Shown: one piece after another, positions 10,369 through 19,242 of the stretch
Layout of the letters: each line of letters begins with the position of its first letter
How positions within the stretch are numbered: position 1 is the first letter of the stretch
From: JAGVSR01 sp963750715
GTDB taxonomy: Bacteria; Pseudomonadota; Alphaproteobacteria; Rhizobiales; Hyphomicrobiaceae
Assembly (NCBI GenBank): GCA_963750715.1
Contig: CAVVRP010000008.1
Location: 372,001-436,000 of the forward strand
Length of the DNA: 64,000 nt
Direction: 5' to 3'
Program-made: the position numbers and the translations under genes
Notes under the pieces: generated by a model
Database searches by the model: none
What the model was told of the DNA's origin: nothing
Seen by the model: the letters and a program-made list of their open reading frames with translations, nothing else

Positions 10369-12963
10369 TTACTCAGAACGCAGATACGGAACCGGGCGTG
10401 CACTGAGGACGGCCCAAGTTCCAATGCCGCCGAATAGTGCGACCAAGCCTGTTGCCACTCCCAGGGCCCAAAGAACAGCGCTCCAGGAGAACACGAAATC
10501 AAGCTCCATTACGTGTGAAACCGCGAACCAGGCAGCGAGCGAGCCCAGCACGACCGCCAACGCCGCAGTGAGAATGGCGAGCAGCAGATACTCGGCAAAA
10601 TGGGACGCCAAAATCCTCCGGCGGGTTGCGCCCAGGGTTTTCAGAATAACGGCCTCGAGGATGCGGCGCCTCTGGGCAGTGGCCAGGGCTCCGGCGAGAA
10701 CCAGCGCACCGGAGACGAGCGTGACGCTGCCCGCAACGCGCACCGCCGTCATCACCTTGGTGAAGACGGCGTTGAAGGCATCGATGGCGTCCTTGACGCG
10801 GATGGCCGTAACGGCCGGATAGGCCTTACCCAGTTCGCGCGCGAGGCGGGCCTCGCTTTCGACGGTTGCCCCCTTCGTCATCGTGATGGTGGCGAGCAGA
10901 TTGTAAGGGGCTCCGGCCAAAGCATTCGGCGAGAACACCATGACGAAGTTCAGCGACAGGCTTTCCCACTTTACCTCGCGAAGGTTGCTGATGCGGGCAG
11001 TCAGATTCCGGCCGAGCACGTTTACGGTCACGCTGTCGCCGATGCCAACACCGAGTTTCTCAGCCAACTCGGCCTCGAACGACACCAGCGGCTCGCCCGT
11101 ATAATCCGCCGGCCACCATGAGCCCTTCACCACTTTCGAGCCGTCGGGGACGGTTTGCGAAAATGTCAGGCCGCGATCGCCATTGAGAACCCACTGGGCT
11201 TCCGGCGGCGCCTTGACCTGCTCGGCCGGCGTCCCCTTCAGACTGATTATGCGGCCCCGGAGCATGGGTGCGTCTTCGAGATGGCTACCGGGCGCCTCGC
11301 GCAAGACGAGATCCTTCAGCCCCGCGTAACTCGCTTTAGGAATATCGAGCACGAAATAGTTGGGCGACTGGTCGGGCATCCGGCTCGTAAGTTCGTCGAC
11401 GAGCGAGTTGTCGGTCAGCGCCACCGCGACCAGTAGTGACAGTCCCGACCCGAGCGACAGCACGACGGAGCGCGTCAGCCCGCCCGGAGCCGCCAGATTG
11501 CCGATGGCAAGCGCCAGCTCGGGGCGGCGCGGCCGGCGGATGCGTGCTGCGCCCCACACGATCAGGGACCCGAGGCCGATGAAAACCGCGAACACGATCG
11601 TGAGACCCGCGCAGAAATAAAATGCGATACGCGGCGCTTCGGACGACAAAACGGCCACCAGAAGCAGGCCGGCGACGCAGGCTGCCATAGCGACGAGCAC
11701 GCGGCGGCGCGGCAGAACCTGTTGGGGGGCGACCTCGTCGCGAAACAACATGCTGGCCGTGATCTGCTCGGCCCGGCCCAGCGGCCACAGCGCGAACAAC
11801 AGGGAGACGAGGAACCCATAAGCGATGGCCGTCGCCACGCTGCGCCAAGTGATCGTGAACTCCGGCAGGATCGGCAAGGTATCGCCCAAGCCGGCAGTCA
11901 AAACGGAAGGTAGAAAAAATCCCGAAGCGAGCCCAACGGCGACGCCCAGGCCCGCCATAGCCATCACCTGGATTAGGAAGATGCCGAACACCGTTTGACT
12001 GGTCGCGCCGAGACTCTTCATCGTGGCGATTACCTTGCGCCGACGATCGATGAACGTCGCGACGGCATTGGCCACGCCGACGCCGCCGACGAGAAGCGCC
12101 GTCAAACCCAGCAACGTCAGGAACTGCCGCAAGCGGTCCAGCGTGCGTGTCACTTGCGGCGAAGGATCACGGCGGTCGGCGACAGTGAATCCCGCATTTG
12201 GAAGGGCTTTCTTCGCGGTGTCGCGGAAGGTAACGAGGGCCTTCCGGTCATCACCCTGAGTCGCGCTGAGCTTCTCGGCATAACGCCACCGCAGCAACGT
12301 GCCCGGCTGAACCAAACCGGTCTGCATCAGCGTTTCCGTCGAGACGAATACCCTGGGCCCATAGGTCAAGCGATCCGCGAGGCCGTCAGGCTCCGACTTC
12401 AGAATGCCCTTGACGACGATTTCCTTCTCGCCGATGCGCATGCTGTCGCCCGGCTCCAGTTTCAGACGCTCGAGTAGAACCGGGTCGGCGACGGCAAAGG
12501 GTCCGCCATGGATTGCCTCGGCAAAGCTGGATCCATCCGCAAGCGCAACCTCGCCGACGAGCGGATAAGCCTTATCGACCCCCTTCAGCTCGATCACCCC
12601 CTGGTCCTCGCCATCGAGACGCCGCCCCATGGCGCGCAGTGTTGCGGTCTCGCTGACGGAGCCTTGGGAGTCAAACCACGCGCGCTCGGTTTCGGTGGCG
12701 CGTGTATGGGTGCGAGCGAACGTCACGTCGCCGCCCAGTATTTTTTCTCCCTGCCGTTCGAAGCCGGCGCGCATCGCATCGGATAGGGCGCCGACCCCCG
12801 TGATGACCATGACGCCCAGAGCAACGCAGGCGATGAAGACATAGAACCCGCCGATACCCGAGCGCAGCTCGCGCATTGCCAGCGCAAGGAGCCGGGCAAA
12901 ACCGATCCCGGACCGTTGCGCCGGCCGGGCGACATCAACCGGAGTTGTGGCGCTGATCGTCAC
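10369..12963 (-). CDS. ABC transporter permease, YbbP-like (FtsX domains)
   Basis: This 864-residue permease has two FtsX/MacB-like domains separated by extra membrane segments, as in YbbP. The first helix begins about residue 35 (GGFYVFIACVALGVMVITG), a large periplasmic domain follows, and the last helices contain the repeat-like EAVILKTLGATRRRILASHF, matching the earlier MKSLGATSQTVFGIFLIQV. The GTG start at 12963 overlaps the stop of the ATPase gene (GTGA) with GAAGG upstream, so I discarded the longer frame to 13026. Substrate is unknown. E. coli relatives sit beside tesA, as here. Confidence 0.91.
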   Translation of the reverse strand: MTISATTPVDVARPAQRSGIGFARLLALAMRELRSGIGGFYVFIACVALGVMVITGVGALSDAMRAGFERQGEKILGGDVTFARTHTRATETERAWFDSQGSVSETATLRAMGRRLDGEDQGVIELKGVDKAYPLVGEVALADGSSFAEAIHGGPFAVADPVLLERLKLEPGDSMRIGEKEIVVKGILKSEPDGLADRLTYGPRVFVSTETLMQTGLVQPGTLLRWRYAEKLSATQGDDRKALVTFRDTAKKALPNAGFTVADRRDPSPQVTRTLDRLRQFLTLLGLTALLVGGVGVANAVATFIDRRRKVIATMKSLGATSQTVFGIFLIQVMAMAGLGVAVGLASGFFLPSVLTAGLGDTLPILPEFTITWRSVATAIAYGFLVSLLFALWPLGRAEQITASMLFRDEVAPQQVLPRRRVLVAMAACVAGLLLVAVLSSEAPRIAFYFCAGLTIVFAVFIGLGSLIVWGAARIRRPRRPELALAIGNLAAPGGLTRSVVLSLGSGLSLLVAVALTDNSLVDELTSRMPDQSPNYFVLDIPKASYAGLKDLVLREAPGSHLEDAPMLRGRIISLKGTPAEQVKAPPEAQWVLNGDRGLTFSQTVPDGSKVVKGSWWPADYTGEPLVSFEAELAEKLGVGIGDSVTVNVLGRNLTARISNLREVKWESLSLNFVMVFSPNALAGAPYNLLATITMTKGATVESEARLARELGKAYPAVTAIRVKDAIDAFNAVFTKVMTAVRVAGSVTLVSGALVLAGALATAQRRRILEAVILKTLGATRRRILASHFAEYLLLAILTAALAVVLGSLAAWFAVSHVMELDFVFSWSAVLWALGVATGLVALFGGIGTWAVLSARPVPYLRSE

Positions 12964-13673
12964 GCAGCCTTCGCTTTCTGGTCGGACAGAATGAGCCCAT
13001 CCGCCATTCGGATCGTGCGGTCGCACTCGGCGGCGAGCCGCTCATCGTGGGTGACGAGAACCAACGTCGATTGCCGCTTACGCTGCATGCCGAACAGAAG
13101 ATCGATAACGGAGCGGCCGGTCTTGCCGTCGAGATTACCTGTCGGTTCGTCGGCAAGGATCAGTTTCGGGTTGACGCTTAAGGCTCGCGCGATCGCGACC
13201 CGTTGCTGTTCGCCGCCCGAAAGTTGAGCTGGAAAGTGATCGAGGCGATGTGCCAGACCGACTTCGCCCAGTTGGTCTCGCGCAATCGCCGCTGCATCCC
13301 TGTTCCCGGCGAATTCGAGCGGTAACGCGGCGTTCTCCAGCGCCGTCATGGTGGGCACGAGATGGAAGGACTGGAACACGATGCCGATTTCCGCGCCGCG
13401 TACGAGCGCCAACTGGTCTTCGCCGAGGGACGAAAAATCGTGGCCTGCGATGGCGACGCGACCCCGTGTCGGACGTTCAAGACCAGCCAGGATCATCAGC
13501 AGCGAGGTCTTGCCCGAACCCGACGGACCGACGACGGCAACCGACTGTCCCGGCGTAACCTCCAGGCTGACGCCGCGCAGTATATCGACTGGCCCGGCCC
13601 GGCTCGTTAGCGTGAGACGAACGTCTTCGAGCTCGATGATTGGCTTTATCACGGGTGCGAAGCCTCCAGCCAC
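12960..13673 (-). CDS. ABC transporter ATPase, YbbA/LolD family
   Basis: A 237-residue ATPase partner of the adjacent permease. It shows Walker A GPSGSGKTS, the Q-loop FQSFHLVPTMTALEN, signature LSGGEQQRVAIARAL, Walker B LILADEPTGNLD and switch THDERLA. The GEQQRVAIARAL and DEPTGNLD wording is typical of the LolD/MacB/YbbA group rather than importers. The stop overlaps the permease start by four bases. It is divergent from the esterase gene across about 80 bp, which probably contains both promoters. Confidence 0.93.
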   Translation of the reverse strand: MAGGFAPVIKPIIELEDVRLTLTSRAGPVDILRGVSLEVTPGQSVAVVGPSGSGKTSLLMILAGLERPTRGRVAIAGHDFSSLGEDQLALVRGAEIGIVFQSFHLVPTMTALENAALPLEFAGNRDAAAIARDQLGEVGLAHRLDHFPAQLSGGEQQRVAIARALSVNPKLILADEPTGNLDGKTGRSVIDLLFGMQRKRQSTLVLVTHDERLAAECDRTIRMADGLILSDQKAKAA

Positions 13674-13751
13674 GCTGTCAATTGGTTCTTGCCTCGGGCT
13701 AGCCTAGTTTCTACGTGTGGATTGTAGAATGGATGGGCATGAGGCGGAAAG

Positions 13752-14477
13752 ATGATGACACGACAGCGATCTGCCGTTCATGCGTGCGCCCTGAGGCAAG
13801 TGGGGATGTTCGTTTTCGCCGTCAATGCCCTTGTGATGAGCACCCTCACGGCTGCGGCAACAGAGCCTGCGGCGGCATCACCGACGGCGAACCCAGTTCG
13901 CATCGTCGCCTTCGGCGACAGCTTGACGGCCGGATACATGCTGCCGCCTTCCGACTCGTTTCCCGCTCAACTCGCCAAAGTGCTCGCCGCGCGCGGTCAC
14001 GCTGTCGACGTTGTCAACGCCGGAGTATCCGGCGACACGACAGGCACCGCACTTGAAAGGTTCGACTGGGCGGTGCCGGATGGAACCGACGGCGTCATTC
14101 TCGAACTCGGCGCCAACGACGCCCTGCGCGGCATCGACCCGGCCATCGCGAAGGCCGCATTGGAAGCCATCATCGGCAAGCTCAAGGCCCGCAACATCGA
14201 AGTTTTGCTGGCCGGCATGAAGGCTCCGCGCAACTGGGGTCCGGAGTACCAGGCGGAGTTCGACGGCATGTATGCCGATCTCGCAACGCGCAACGGGCTT
14301 ATTCTGTATCCGTTCTTTCTCGAAGGTATCGCGATGCAGGCCGATCTCAACCTGTCCGATGGCATGCATCCCAACACCCAAGGCGTTGCCAAGATCGTCG
14401 AGCGGATGCTGCCGAGCGTCGAAAGTCTGATCGAGAAGGCCACGGCGCGCCGTTCCAGCACCGCTTCGAAATCATGA
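13752..14477 (+). CDS. tesA: GDSL-type esterase/lysophospholipase TesA-like
   Basis: An SGNH-fold esterase, probably periplasmic. The N-terminus (to about residue 37) is signal-like. Block I is FGDSLTAGY with Ser57, block III is GANDALRG, and the catalytic Asp/His pair is in SDGMHPN near the C-terminus. This matches multifunctional thioesterase I/arylesterases. Its divergent position beside ybbA/ybbP homologues repeats the E. coli tesA-ybbA-ybbP arrangement, which supports orthology. Physiological substrate is unknown. Confidence 0.9.
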   Translation: MMTRQRSAVHACALRQVGMFVFAVNALVMSTLTAAATEPAAASPTANPVRIVAFGDSLTAGYMLPPSDSFPAQLAKVLAARGHAVDVVNAGVSGDTTGTALERFDWAVPDGTDGVILELGANDALRGIDPAIAKAALEAIIGKLKARNIEVLLAGMKAPRNWGPEYQAEFDGMYADLATRNGLILYPFFLEGIAMQADLNLSDGMHPNTQGVAKIVERMLPSVESLIEKATARRSSTASKS

Positions 14478-14496
14478 CTCGAGGGGACCGCCGCAC

Positions 14497-15069
14497 ATGC
14501 CCCGTCTGTTTTCCGGACTCGAACTGCCCGAACATGCGCGCGACGCGATCCGGCGTTTGCACACTCCCTTAGCAGGCGCCAGATGGATCGAGCCGGAGAA
14601 CCTGCATCTGACGCTGCGGTTCGTTGGTGATATCGAAAAGCGCGCCGCGCACGAATTCGCGGATGGACTTGCCGCCATCGACCTCGACGTATTCGAGTTG
14701 CGGCTGTCGGGTCTCGGCGTGTACGGCGGCAACGACCCGCAGGTCTTGTGGGCAGGCGTCGAGGTAAGCGGGCCCTTGATGGCGCTGGCCCGCGCCAACG
14801 AACGCGCGGCAAGGGCGGCGGGTCTCGCGCCGGAAGGCCGAGCCTATAAGCCCCACGTCACCATCGCGAGGCTGCGCCACACACAACCCGGCGAAGTGGC
14901 CCGGCTTCTGGAGAGGCTGGGAGCGTTCCGCACGCACCCGTTCATGGTGGAACGTTTCGTGCTGTTTTCGTCGCGGCCGCACATCGGCGGCGGGCCCTAC
15001 GTTATCGAAGACAGCTTTCCGCTTCGTGGCGCGCCGCCCGAAGGTATCGGCGATGTCGAATGGGCGTGA
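14497..15069 (+). CDS. thpR: RNA 2',3'-cyclic phosphodiesterase ThpR
   Basis: A 2H phosphoesterase of 190 residues that opens 2',3'-cyclic phosphates on RNA ends (also called 2'-5' RNA ligase). Both histidine motifs are present: HLTLRFVGD near residue 44 and HVTIARLRH near residue 120. The start MPRLFSGLELPEHARDAI is the family's usual beginning. It follows tesA by 19 bp and may share its transcript. It converges with the DUF2865 gene, 17 bp away. Confidence 0.92.
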   Translation: MPRLFSGLELPEHARDAIRRLHTPLAGARWIEPENLHLTLRFVGDIEKRAAHEFADGLAAIDLDVFELRLSGLGVYGGNDPQVLWAGVEVSGPLMALARANERAARAAGLAPEGRAYKPHVTIARLRHTQPGEVARLLERLGAFRTHPFMVERFVLFSSRPHIGGGPYVIEDSFPLRGAPPEGIGDVEWA

Positions 15070-15086
15070 GCCGGACTTCGTTTAGA

Positions 15087-16013
15087 TCAGTTACCAAACA
15101 GCCAGGCGAACGGATTACCGGCGCTCGCCGTTTTGACGCGCTTTGCTTTCAACCCGGTTTGCCGCCATGGCTTTCGCTTCTTCGGCGTGCCTTTGAACTG
15201 AGCTGCGACTTCGGAGGCGTCCGGCTGGGCCATTGCGAAACGATCGCCAGATGGCATGAGCGTGCTTTCCAGCAACGCCGCGTCAGCCGCCAGCGCGGCG
15301 TCCGGTCCCGCGAGCGCCGCAAGACTTATGATTGTTTTTTCATTGGGAGTATTGCCGTCCGCGTCAGCGACCGTATCGAGGTCCGGCTGGAAAACGAGCG
15401 CCTCGGCCACCTTGCGATCGAGTGCCGCCGCACTGGCAATGGTTTCGGCGTGACGCTCTGCCGCCTCGGCGGCATACCGGAGATGGCGATTGGCTTCCGC
15501 TTGCGACCATGGCGCGGCCTTGCAGCCGCACCCCTTGATCAGCGTCTTGCGATAGACAAACGCATTCTGGAAGCTGCTGTAGGTGCGGCCGTTGAGGTCC
15601 GACATGTTCTTCACGTCGTCGCTGGTCATTGGCATGTAGAACAGCTTCGCCTCGCCGGCGCAGCTCGATTCGCATACTTTCACATCGCGCTCGAACCAGT
15701 GGGTCGAGACCGATGCACTTACGGGCCAGTAGAAGCCGTCACACGTGCGCACGCACAAGGTCCGATAGCTTCCGCCATAAGCCGGCTGGTTCGAAACTTC
15801 ATCGTAGCCCGGGTGCCAGCTGCTATCGCCATAAGAGGTCAGCTTCTGGATGTTCTTGCGGGCAGGTGTTTCCTTCGACGCCGGCTCCGCGGGCGCGCCA
15901 AAGCCGCCAAACAGCTGCTGCCAGAACGATTGGGCCGATGCGGGCGCGGCCGCCAGACCGAAGCCTGCCAGCACAACGACGGCGCACAACCACCGGGAAT
16001 CAACCACCACCAT
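15087..16013 (-). CDS. DUF2865 family exported protein
   Basis: This DUF2865 protein, about 308 residues, is known mainly from Rhizobiales and has no assigned function. It starts with a signal peptide (MVVVDSRWLCAVVVLAGFGL, cleavage near AAPASA). The conserved centre is cysteine-rich: RTLCVRTCDGFYWPVS, CESSC and IKGCGCKAAPW. The C-terminus is basic and ends GNPFAWLFGN. The ATG at 16013 gives a clean signal peptide; an upstream start at 16061 would add 16 unlikely residues. Function is unknown, and the paired cysteines suggest an oxidised periplasmic fold. Confidence 0.84.
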   Translation of the reverse strand: MVVVDSRWLCAVVVLAGFGLAAAPASAQSFWQQLFGGFGAPAEPASKETPARKNIQKLTSYGDSSWHPGYDEVSNQPAYGGSYRTLCVRTCDGFYWPVSASVSTHWFERDVKVCESSCAGEAKLFYMPMTSDDVKNMSDLNGRTYSSFQNAFVYRKTLIKGCGCKAAPWSQAEANRHLRYAAEAAERHAETIASAAALDRKVAEALVFQPDLDTVADADGNTPNEKTIISLAALAGPDAALAADAALLESTLMPSGDRFAMAQPDASEVAAQFKGTPKKRKPWRQTGLKAKRVKTASAGNPFAWLFGN

Positions 16014-16253
16014 TACGCCACGCACTACAAAGACGTCGATACAAGGTGGACCTGCGCGCACGTTTTTAAGGTGCGCAGTCTTCCCCTACCCCTACCGGCG
16101 ACTTTGGCGCAGAACCGCAAACTTTCCGTTGCGCTTTGGCGCCGTTGCCAACCAGCGCTATAAAAAATCAACGGATACGAACAAGCAGCCCACGCGTTAG
16201 GTTTCTGTTCATACGCGCGCGGTTAACCGCGGCTTCTGTCGTAGTTGGGTCCG

Positions 16254-17237
16254 TCATACTCGGGTGAGGTCGAGGATAACCTTGCCGGTTGCCTCGCGGC
16301 GATCGAGCACGCCGATGGCTTCGCGAATTTCCGTCAGTGGAAACATGCCGTGGACCCGGGGGTTAAGGCGGCCCGCCGCGATCTCGTCGAGCACCCAGCT
16401 CAAGTTGGTCCGGTGAGCGGCAGGATCGCGCTTCACCGACTCCCCCCAGAACACACCGACAATGTCGATGCCTTTGACCAGAAGCAGGTTTAGCGGGATC
16501 TTCGGAATCTCTCCGGCGGCAAACCCGATGACAAGATGCCGGCCGCCCCAGGCCAACGCCCGCAGCGCCGGTTCCGAATAGTCGCCCCCCACACAATCAT
16601 AGACAACATCGATACCCCGACCTTCGGTGGCGTCACGCAGTTGCTGCTTCAAATCGCCGAAGCTGTAGTCGATGAGCTGATCGGCGCCGTGGGCACGGCA
16701 GATCGCGAGTTTCGCTGGCGATGATGCGACAGCGACGACATGAGCGCCCATCAGCTTGGCCATTTCGATGGCTGCAAGCCCGGAGCCGCCCGCCGCACCG
16801 AGCACCGCGACCGTTTCACCCGGATTCAGGCGGCCGCGGTCTTTCAGACCGTGTATGGCCGTACCGTAGGTGATGCTGATCCCGGCCGCGACGCCGCTGG
16901 CCACAGCGTCCGGAATCGGAACGGCCTGCGATGCGGGAGCGACAACCTTCTCGCGCGCCCCGCCCCAACCGAGATAGAGCGCCACCCGATCGCCGACGTT
17001 GAACCCTTCGACACCGGGGCCGAGGCCGGCGACGAGGCCGGCGACTTCGCCCGAAGGCGAAAACGGCAGAACGGGTTTATGCTGGTACTTGCCCCTCGTG
17101 ATGAGCGTGTCGAAAAAGTTCAGTGCGGCCGCTTCGACGCGCACGACGAGCTCGCCGTGCCCAGCCTGAGGCTCCTCGACATCGACCACATGAACGCCGG
17201 CCGGACCATCGAGGCTCTTGCATAGAGCCGCTTTCAT
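16254..17237 (-). CDS. NADPH:quinone oxidoreductase, zinc-free MDR family
   Basis: A 327-residue medium-chain dehydrogenase/reductase of the quinone reductase branch. It begins MKAALCKSLDGP, has the N-terminal GroES-like part (VEAAALNFFDTLITRGKY), the NADPH Rossmann loop AVLGAAGGSGLAAIE, and the family segment GRGIDVVYDCVGGDY. No catalytic zinc cysteine cluster is present, which fits crotonyl-CoA-reductase/QOR-type enzymes. The substrate cannot be inferred. It is divergent from the SpoU methyltransferase gene. Confidence 0.9.
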   Translation of the reverse strand: MKAALCKSLDGPAGVHVVDVEEPQAGHGELVVRVEAAALNFFDTLITRGKYQHKPVLPFSPSGEVAGLVAGLGPGVEGFNVGDRVALYLGWGGAREKVVAPASQAVPIPDAVASGVAAGISITYGTAIHGLKDRGRLNPGETVAVLGAAGGSGLAAIEMAKLMGAHVVAVASSPAKLAICRAHGADQLIDYSFGDLKQQLRDATEGRGIDVVYDCVGGDYSEPALRALAWGGRHLVIGFAAGEIPKIPLNLLLVKGIDIVGVFWGESVKRDPAAHRTNLSWVLDEIAAGRLNPRVHGMFPLTEIREAIGVLDRREATGKVILDLTRV

Positions 17238-17350
17238 GTGACACCTCCCCTATCGCGCGGAGCCGGCAAAGTGCCAAAATACGGCATCGCGCGGCAATGC
17301 TTGTGATTGCGGCATGTTGAACACGGCTTGTCCGAGGACGCTGCGGAGCC

Positions 17351-17935
17351 ATGACCATCGAATCCAACAATCCGGCCGCTGCCTTGACCGAGCCGTGGCC
17401 ACCCAGGGCACGCGGCTACTTCGCCATCGGCGCCGAACGGATGTCCAAATCCCTCAATCTCGGCAATCTGATGCGGTCGGCGCATGGGTTCGGAGCAAGC
17501 TTCACATTCACCGTCGGAGCGACATACCAGGCGCTCGAGGCGCGTGCTGATACATCCAAGGGCCAATGGCACCTGCCGCATTACAATTGGCCGACGCTGG
17601 CGGACATGGCTCTGCCGCAAGGATGCAAACTGGTGGGCGTCGAGCTTATCGACGAAGCGATCGATCTGCCGAGCTTCTGCCACCCGCTGCGCGCCGCCTA
17701 TGTGCTGGGTCCGGAGCGCGGGTCTCTATCGGGTGCCTTGCTCGGACGCTGCGATCACGTCGTCAAGATCCCGACCACTTTCTGCGTCAACGTAGCAATG
17801 GCAGGTGCTATCGTTATGTACGATCGCGTCAAGAGCCTGGCTCGCTTCGCGGAGCGTCCGCTGACCGAAGGAGGGCCGCGGGAAACGTTGGCGCGTCACG
17901 TACACGGAGAGCTTGCTCACCGGAGGCGGGGATAG
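17351..17935 (+). CDS. SpoU/TrmH family RNA methyltransferase
   Basis: A 194-residue SPOUT-fold, SAM-dependent RNA 2'-O-methyltransferase. The trefoil-knot motifs are AYVLGPERGSLS and IPTTFCVNVAMAGAIVMYDR, and the early NLGNLMRSAHGFG matches motif I. GGAG lies close upstream of the ATG. The RNA target is unknown: the protein is shorter than RlmB and lacks the substrate-recognition domain of TrmH. The IalB gene follows on the same strand. Confidence 0.9.
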   Translation: MTIESNNPAAALTEPWPPRARGYFAIGAERMSKSLNLGNLMRSAHGFGASFTFTVGATYQALEARADTSKGQWHLPHYNWPTLADMALPQGCKLVGVELIDEAIDLPSFCHPLRAAYVLGPERGSLSGALLGRCDHVVKIPTTFCVNVAMAGAIVMYDRVKSLARFAERPLTEGGPRETLARHVHGELAHRRRG

Positions 17936-17990
17936 TTCGAGGGGGCTTCTGCAATCCGATGTTACCCGCGAGATCGATTGGTTGGCGACG

Positions 17991-18521
17991 ATGCAGATGA
18001 CTTCGACATTCAACTCCTGCGGTGCTTTGGCCGCAGCCCTCGTCCTGCTGTGCGGAGTGCCTGCGTCCAACGCCCAGGACGGCAAGGCGGCCGTGACGGG
18101 GACCTTTGGCAACTGGAAGCTCTACACGACGGATGCCGCCGGGCAGAAGATGTGCTTCGTCGCCGCCGCGCCATCCGAGAAGCAGCCGCCGGGCGCGAGC
18201 CGCGCGACCGTGCTTTTCTATGTCTCGGCCTGGCCCAAGGACGGCATCCGTTCGGAGATTAGTGTCACGGTCGGGTATCTGTTAAAGGCAGGATCCAACG
18301 TATCCGTGAGCGTTGAAAGTGATGTTTTCCAACTCTTTGCCAAGAAGGAGCGCGCTTACGTTGAGGACACGACGCAGGAACTGAAACTCCTCGAGGCCAT
18401 GAAAAAGGGCTCGACGATGGTGGTGAAGGGCACATCGGAACGCGGCACTGCCACCACCGATTCATACTCTTTGAACGGCATCAGTCAGGCGCTGAAGGCG
18501 CTCGCGTCGACGTGCAGCTAG
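17991..18521 (+). CDS. Invasion-associated locus B (IalB) family protein
   Basis: A periplasmic IalB-family protein of about 176 residues, named after the Bartonella invasion locus but widespread in non-pathogenic Rhizobiales. It has a signal peptide (CGALAAALVLLCGVPASNA), the family opening GTFGNWKLYTTDAAGQKMCF, and an end containing SYSLNGISQALKALASTCS with the conserved paired cysteines. The ATG at 17991 (or 17997) was chosen over a start at 17913, which would place 26 residues before the signal peptide and overlap the upstream gene. Confidence 0.85.
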   Translation: MQMTSTFNSCGALAAALVLLCGVPASNAQDGKAAVTGTFGNWKLYTTDAAGQKMCFVAAAPSEKQPPGASRATVLFYVSAWPKDGIRSEISVTVGYLLKAGSNVSVSVESDVFQLFAKKERAYVEDTTQELKLLEAMKKGSTMVVKGTSERGTATTDSYSLNGISQALKALASTCS

Positions 18522-18627
18522 AGAGCGACAGCTGGCGCGCCGGCACCTGCGGGGCCGAGCCGCCAATGGATCAAGTTCGGGCGCGGGGCGGATCCTTAAG
18601 CGCCGAGGCGGTTATCGAGCCCTGGGA

Positions 18628-19242
18628 TCATGCGTTCAAGTGGTTGCGCCGCAAATGGACGTAGAGTGCGCCCTGGCCACCGTGCTGCACCGCCGCTTCC
18701 GTATAGCTGACGACGATCGCGCGTAGCTCCGGCTCGGCCAGCCAGCGCGGCACGTTGCGGCGAAGGACCCCAGTCTCGCGCGCGCCGTAAATCGTCGAGT
18801 CGTCCTCAGCCGGTTTGCGAGGCCCGCCCTTGCCGGTGATGACCAGGATGTTGCGTCGACCCTTAGCAAAGGACGACGTCAGAAAGCGGCGCAGAGCCAC
18901 ATGCGCCTCGTCCTGGCGCATGCCGTGAAGATCGATGGAGGCGTCGATGTCCTCACGGCCGCCCCGAAGCTTGCGCGCCTTCTTGCGATCGAAGTCGGCA
19001 AGCGGGGACGCGGCGCGCGCAGGCGCGGATACATCTCTTTGGACCACCGCCTTATTCGGCTGGGAACCTTCCGGCATGCGTTCAGGCGTGGGTACGGCGA
19101 CGGGCGTGTTGGAAACCGCGGGGTGGACGCGGCCCTTGGCGCGGCGCAACGGTTCAAGAGATTTGGCCGTATCGCGCCACAGTGCATCGTCGTCATCGGC
19201 TTCGTCAGCGACGGCCGCCGGAGGTCGGTGTGGCTTCTTCAT
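18628..19242 (-). CDS. Smr domain protein
   Basis: A 204-residue protein with a disordered, proline-rich N-terminal half and a C-terminal Smr (MutS2-related) domain. The domain is marked by IDLHGMRQDEAHVALRRFL, the loop VITGKGG and the end GGQGALYVHLRR, where LDxH (here IDLH) and TGxG (TGKG) are the family's key motifs. Smr domains are nicking or RNA-cleaving modules, but the in vivo role here is unknown. It overlaps the mltA stop by four bases and is the last gene of timA-mltA-smr, an arrangement common in this order. Confidence 0.9.
   Translation of the reverse strand: MKKPHRPPAAVADEADDDDALWRDTAKSLEPLRRAKGRVHPAVSNTPVAVPTPERMPEGSQPNKAVVQRDVSAPARAASPLADFDRKKARKLRGGREDIDASIDLHGMRQDEAHVALRRFLTSSFAKGRRNILVITGKGGPRKPAEDDSTIYGARETGVLRRNVPRWLAEPELRAIVVSYTEAAVQHGGQGALYVHLRRNHLNA

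Noticed and set aside
15060..16163. 367-codon frame antisense to DUF2865
   Set aside because: DUF2865 has a signal peptide and conserved cysteines; the antisense frame has neither domain nor ribosome site.
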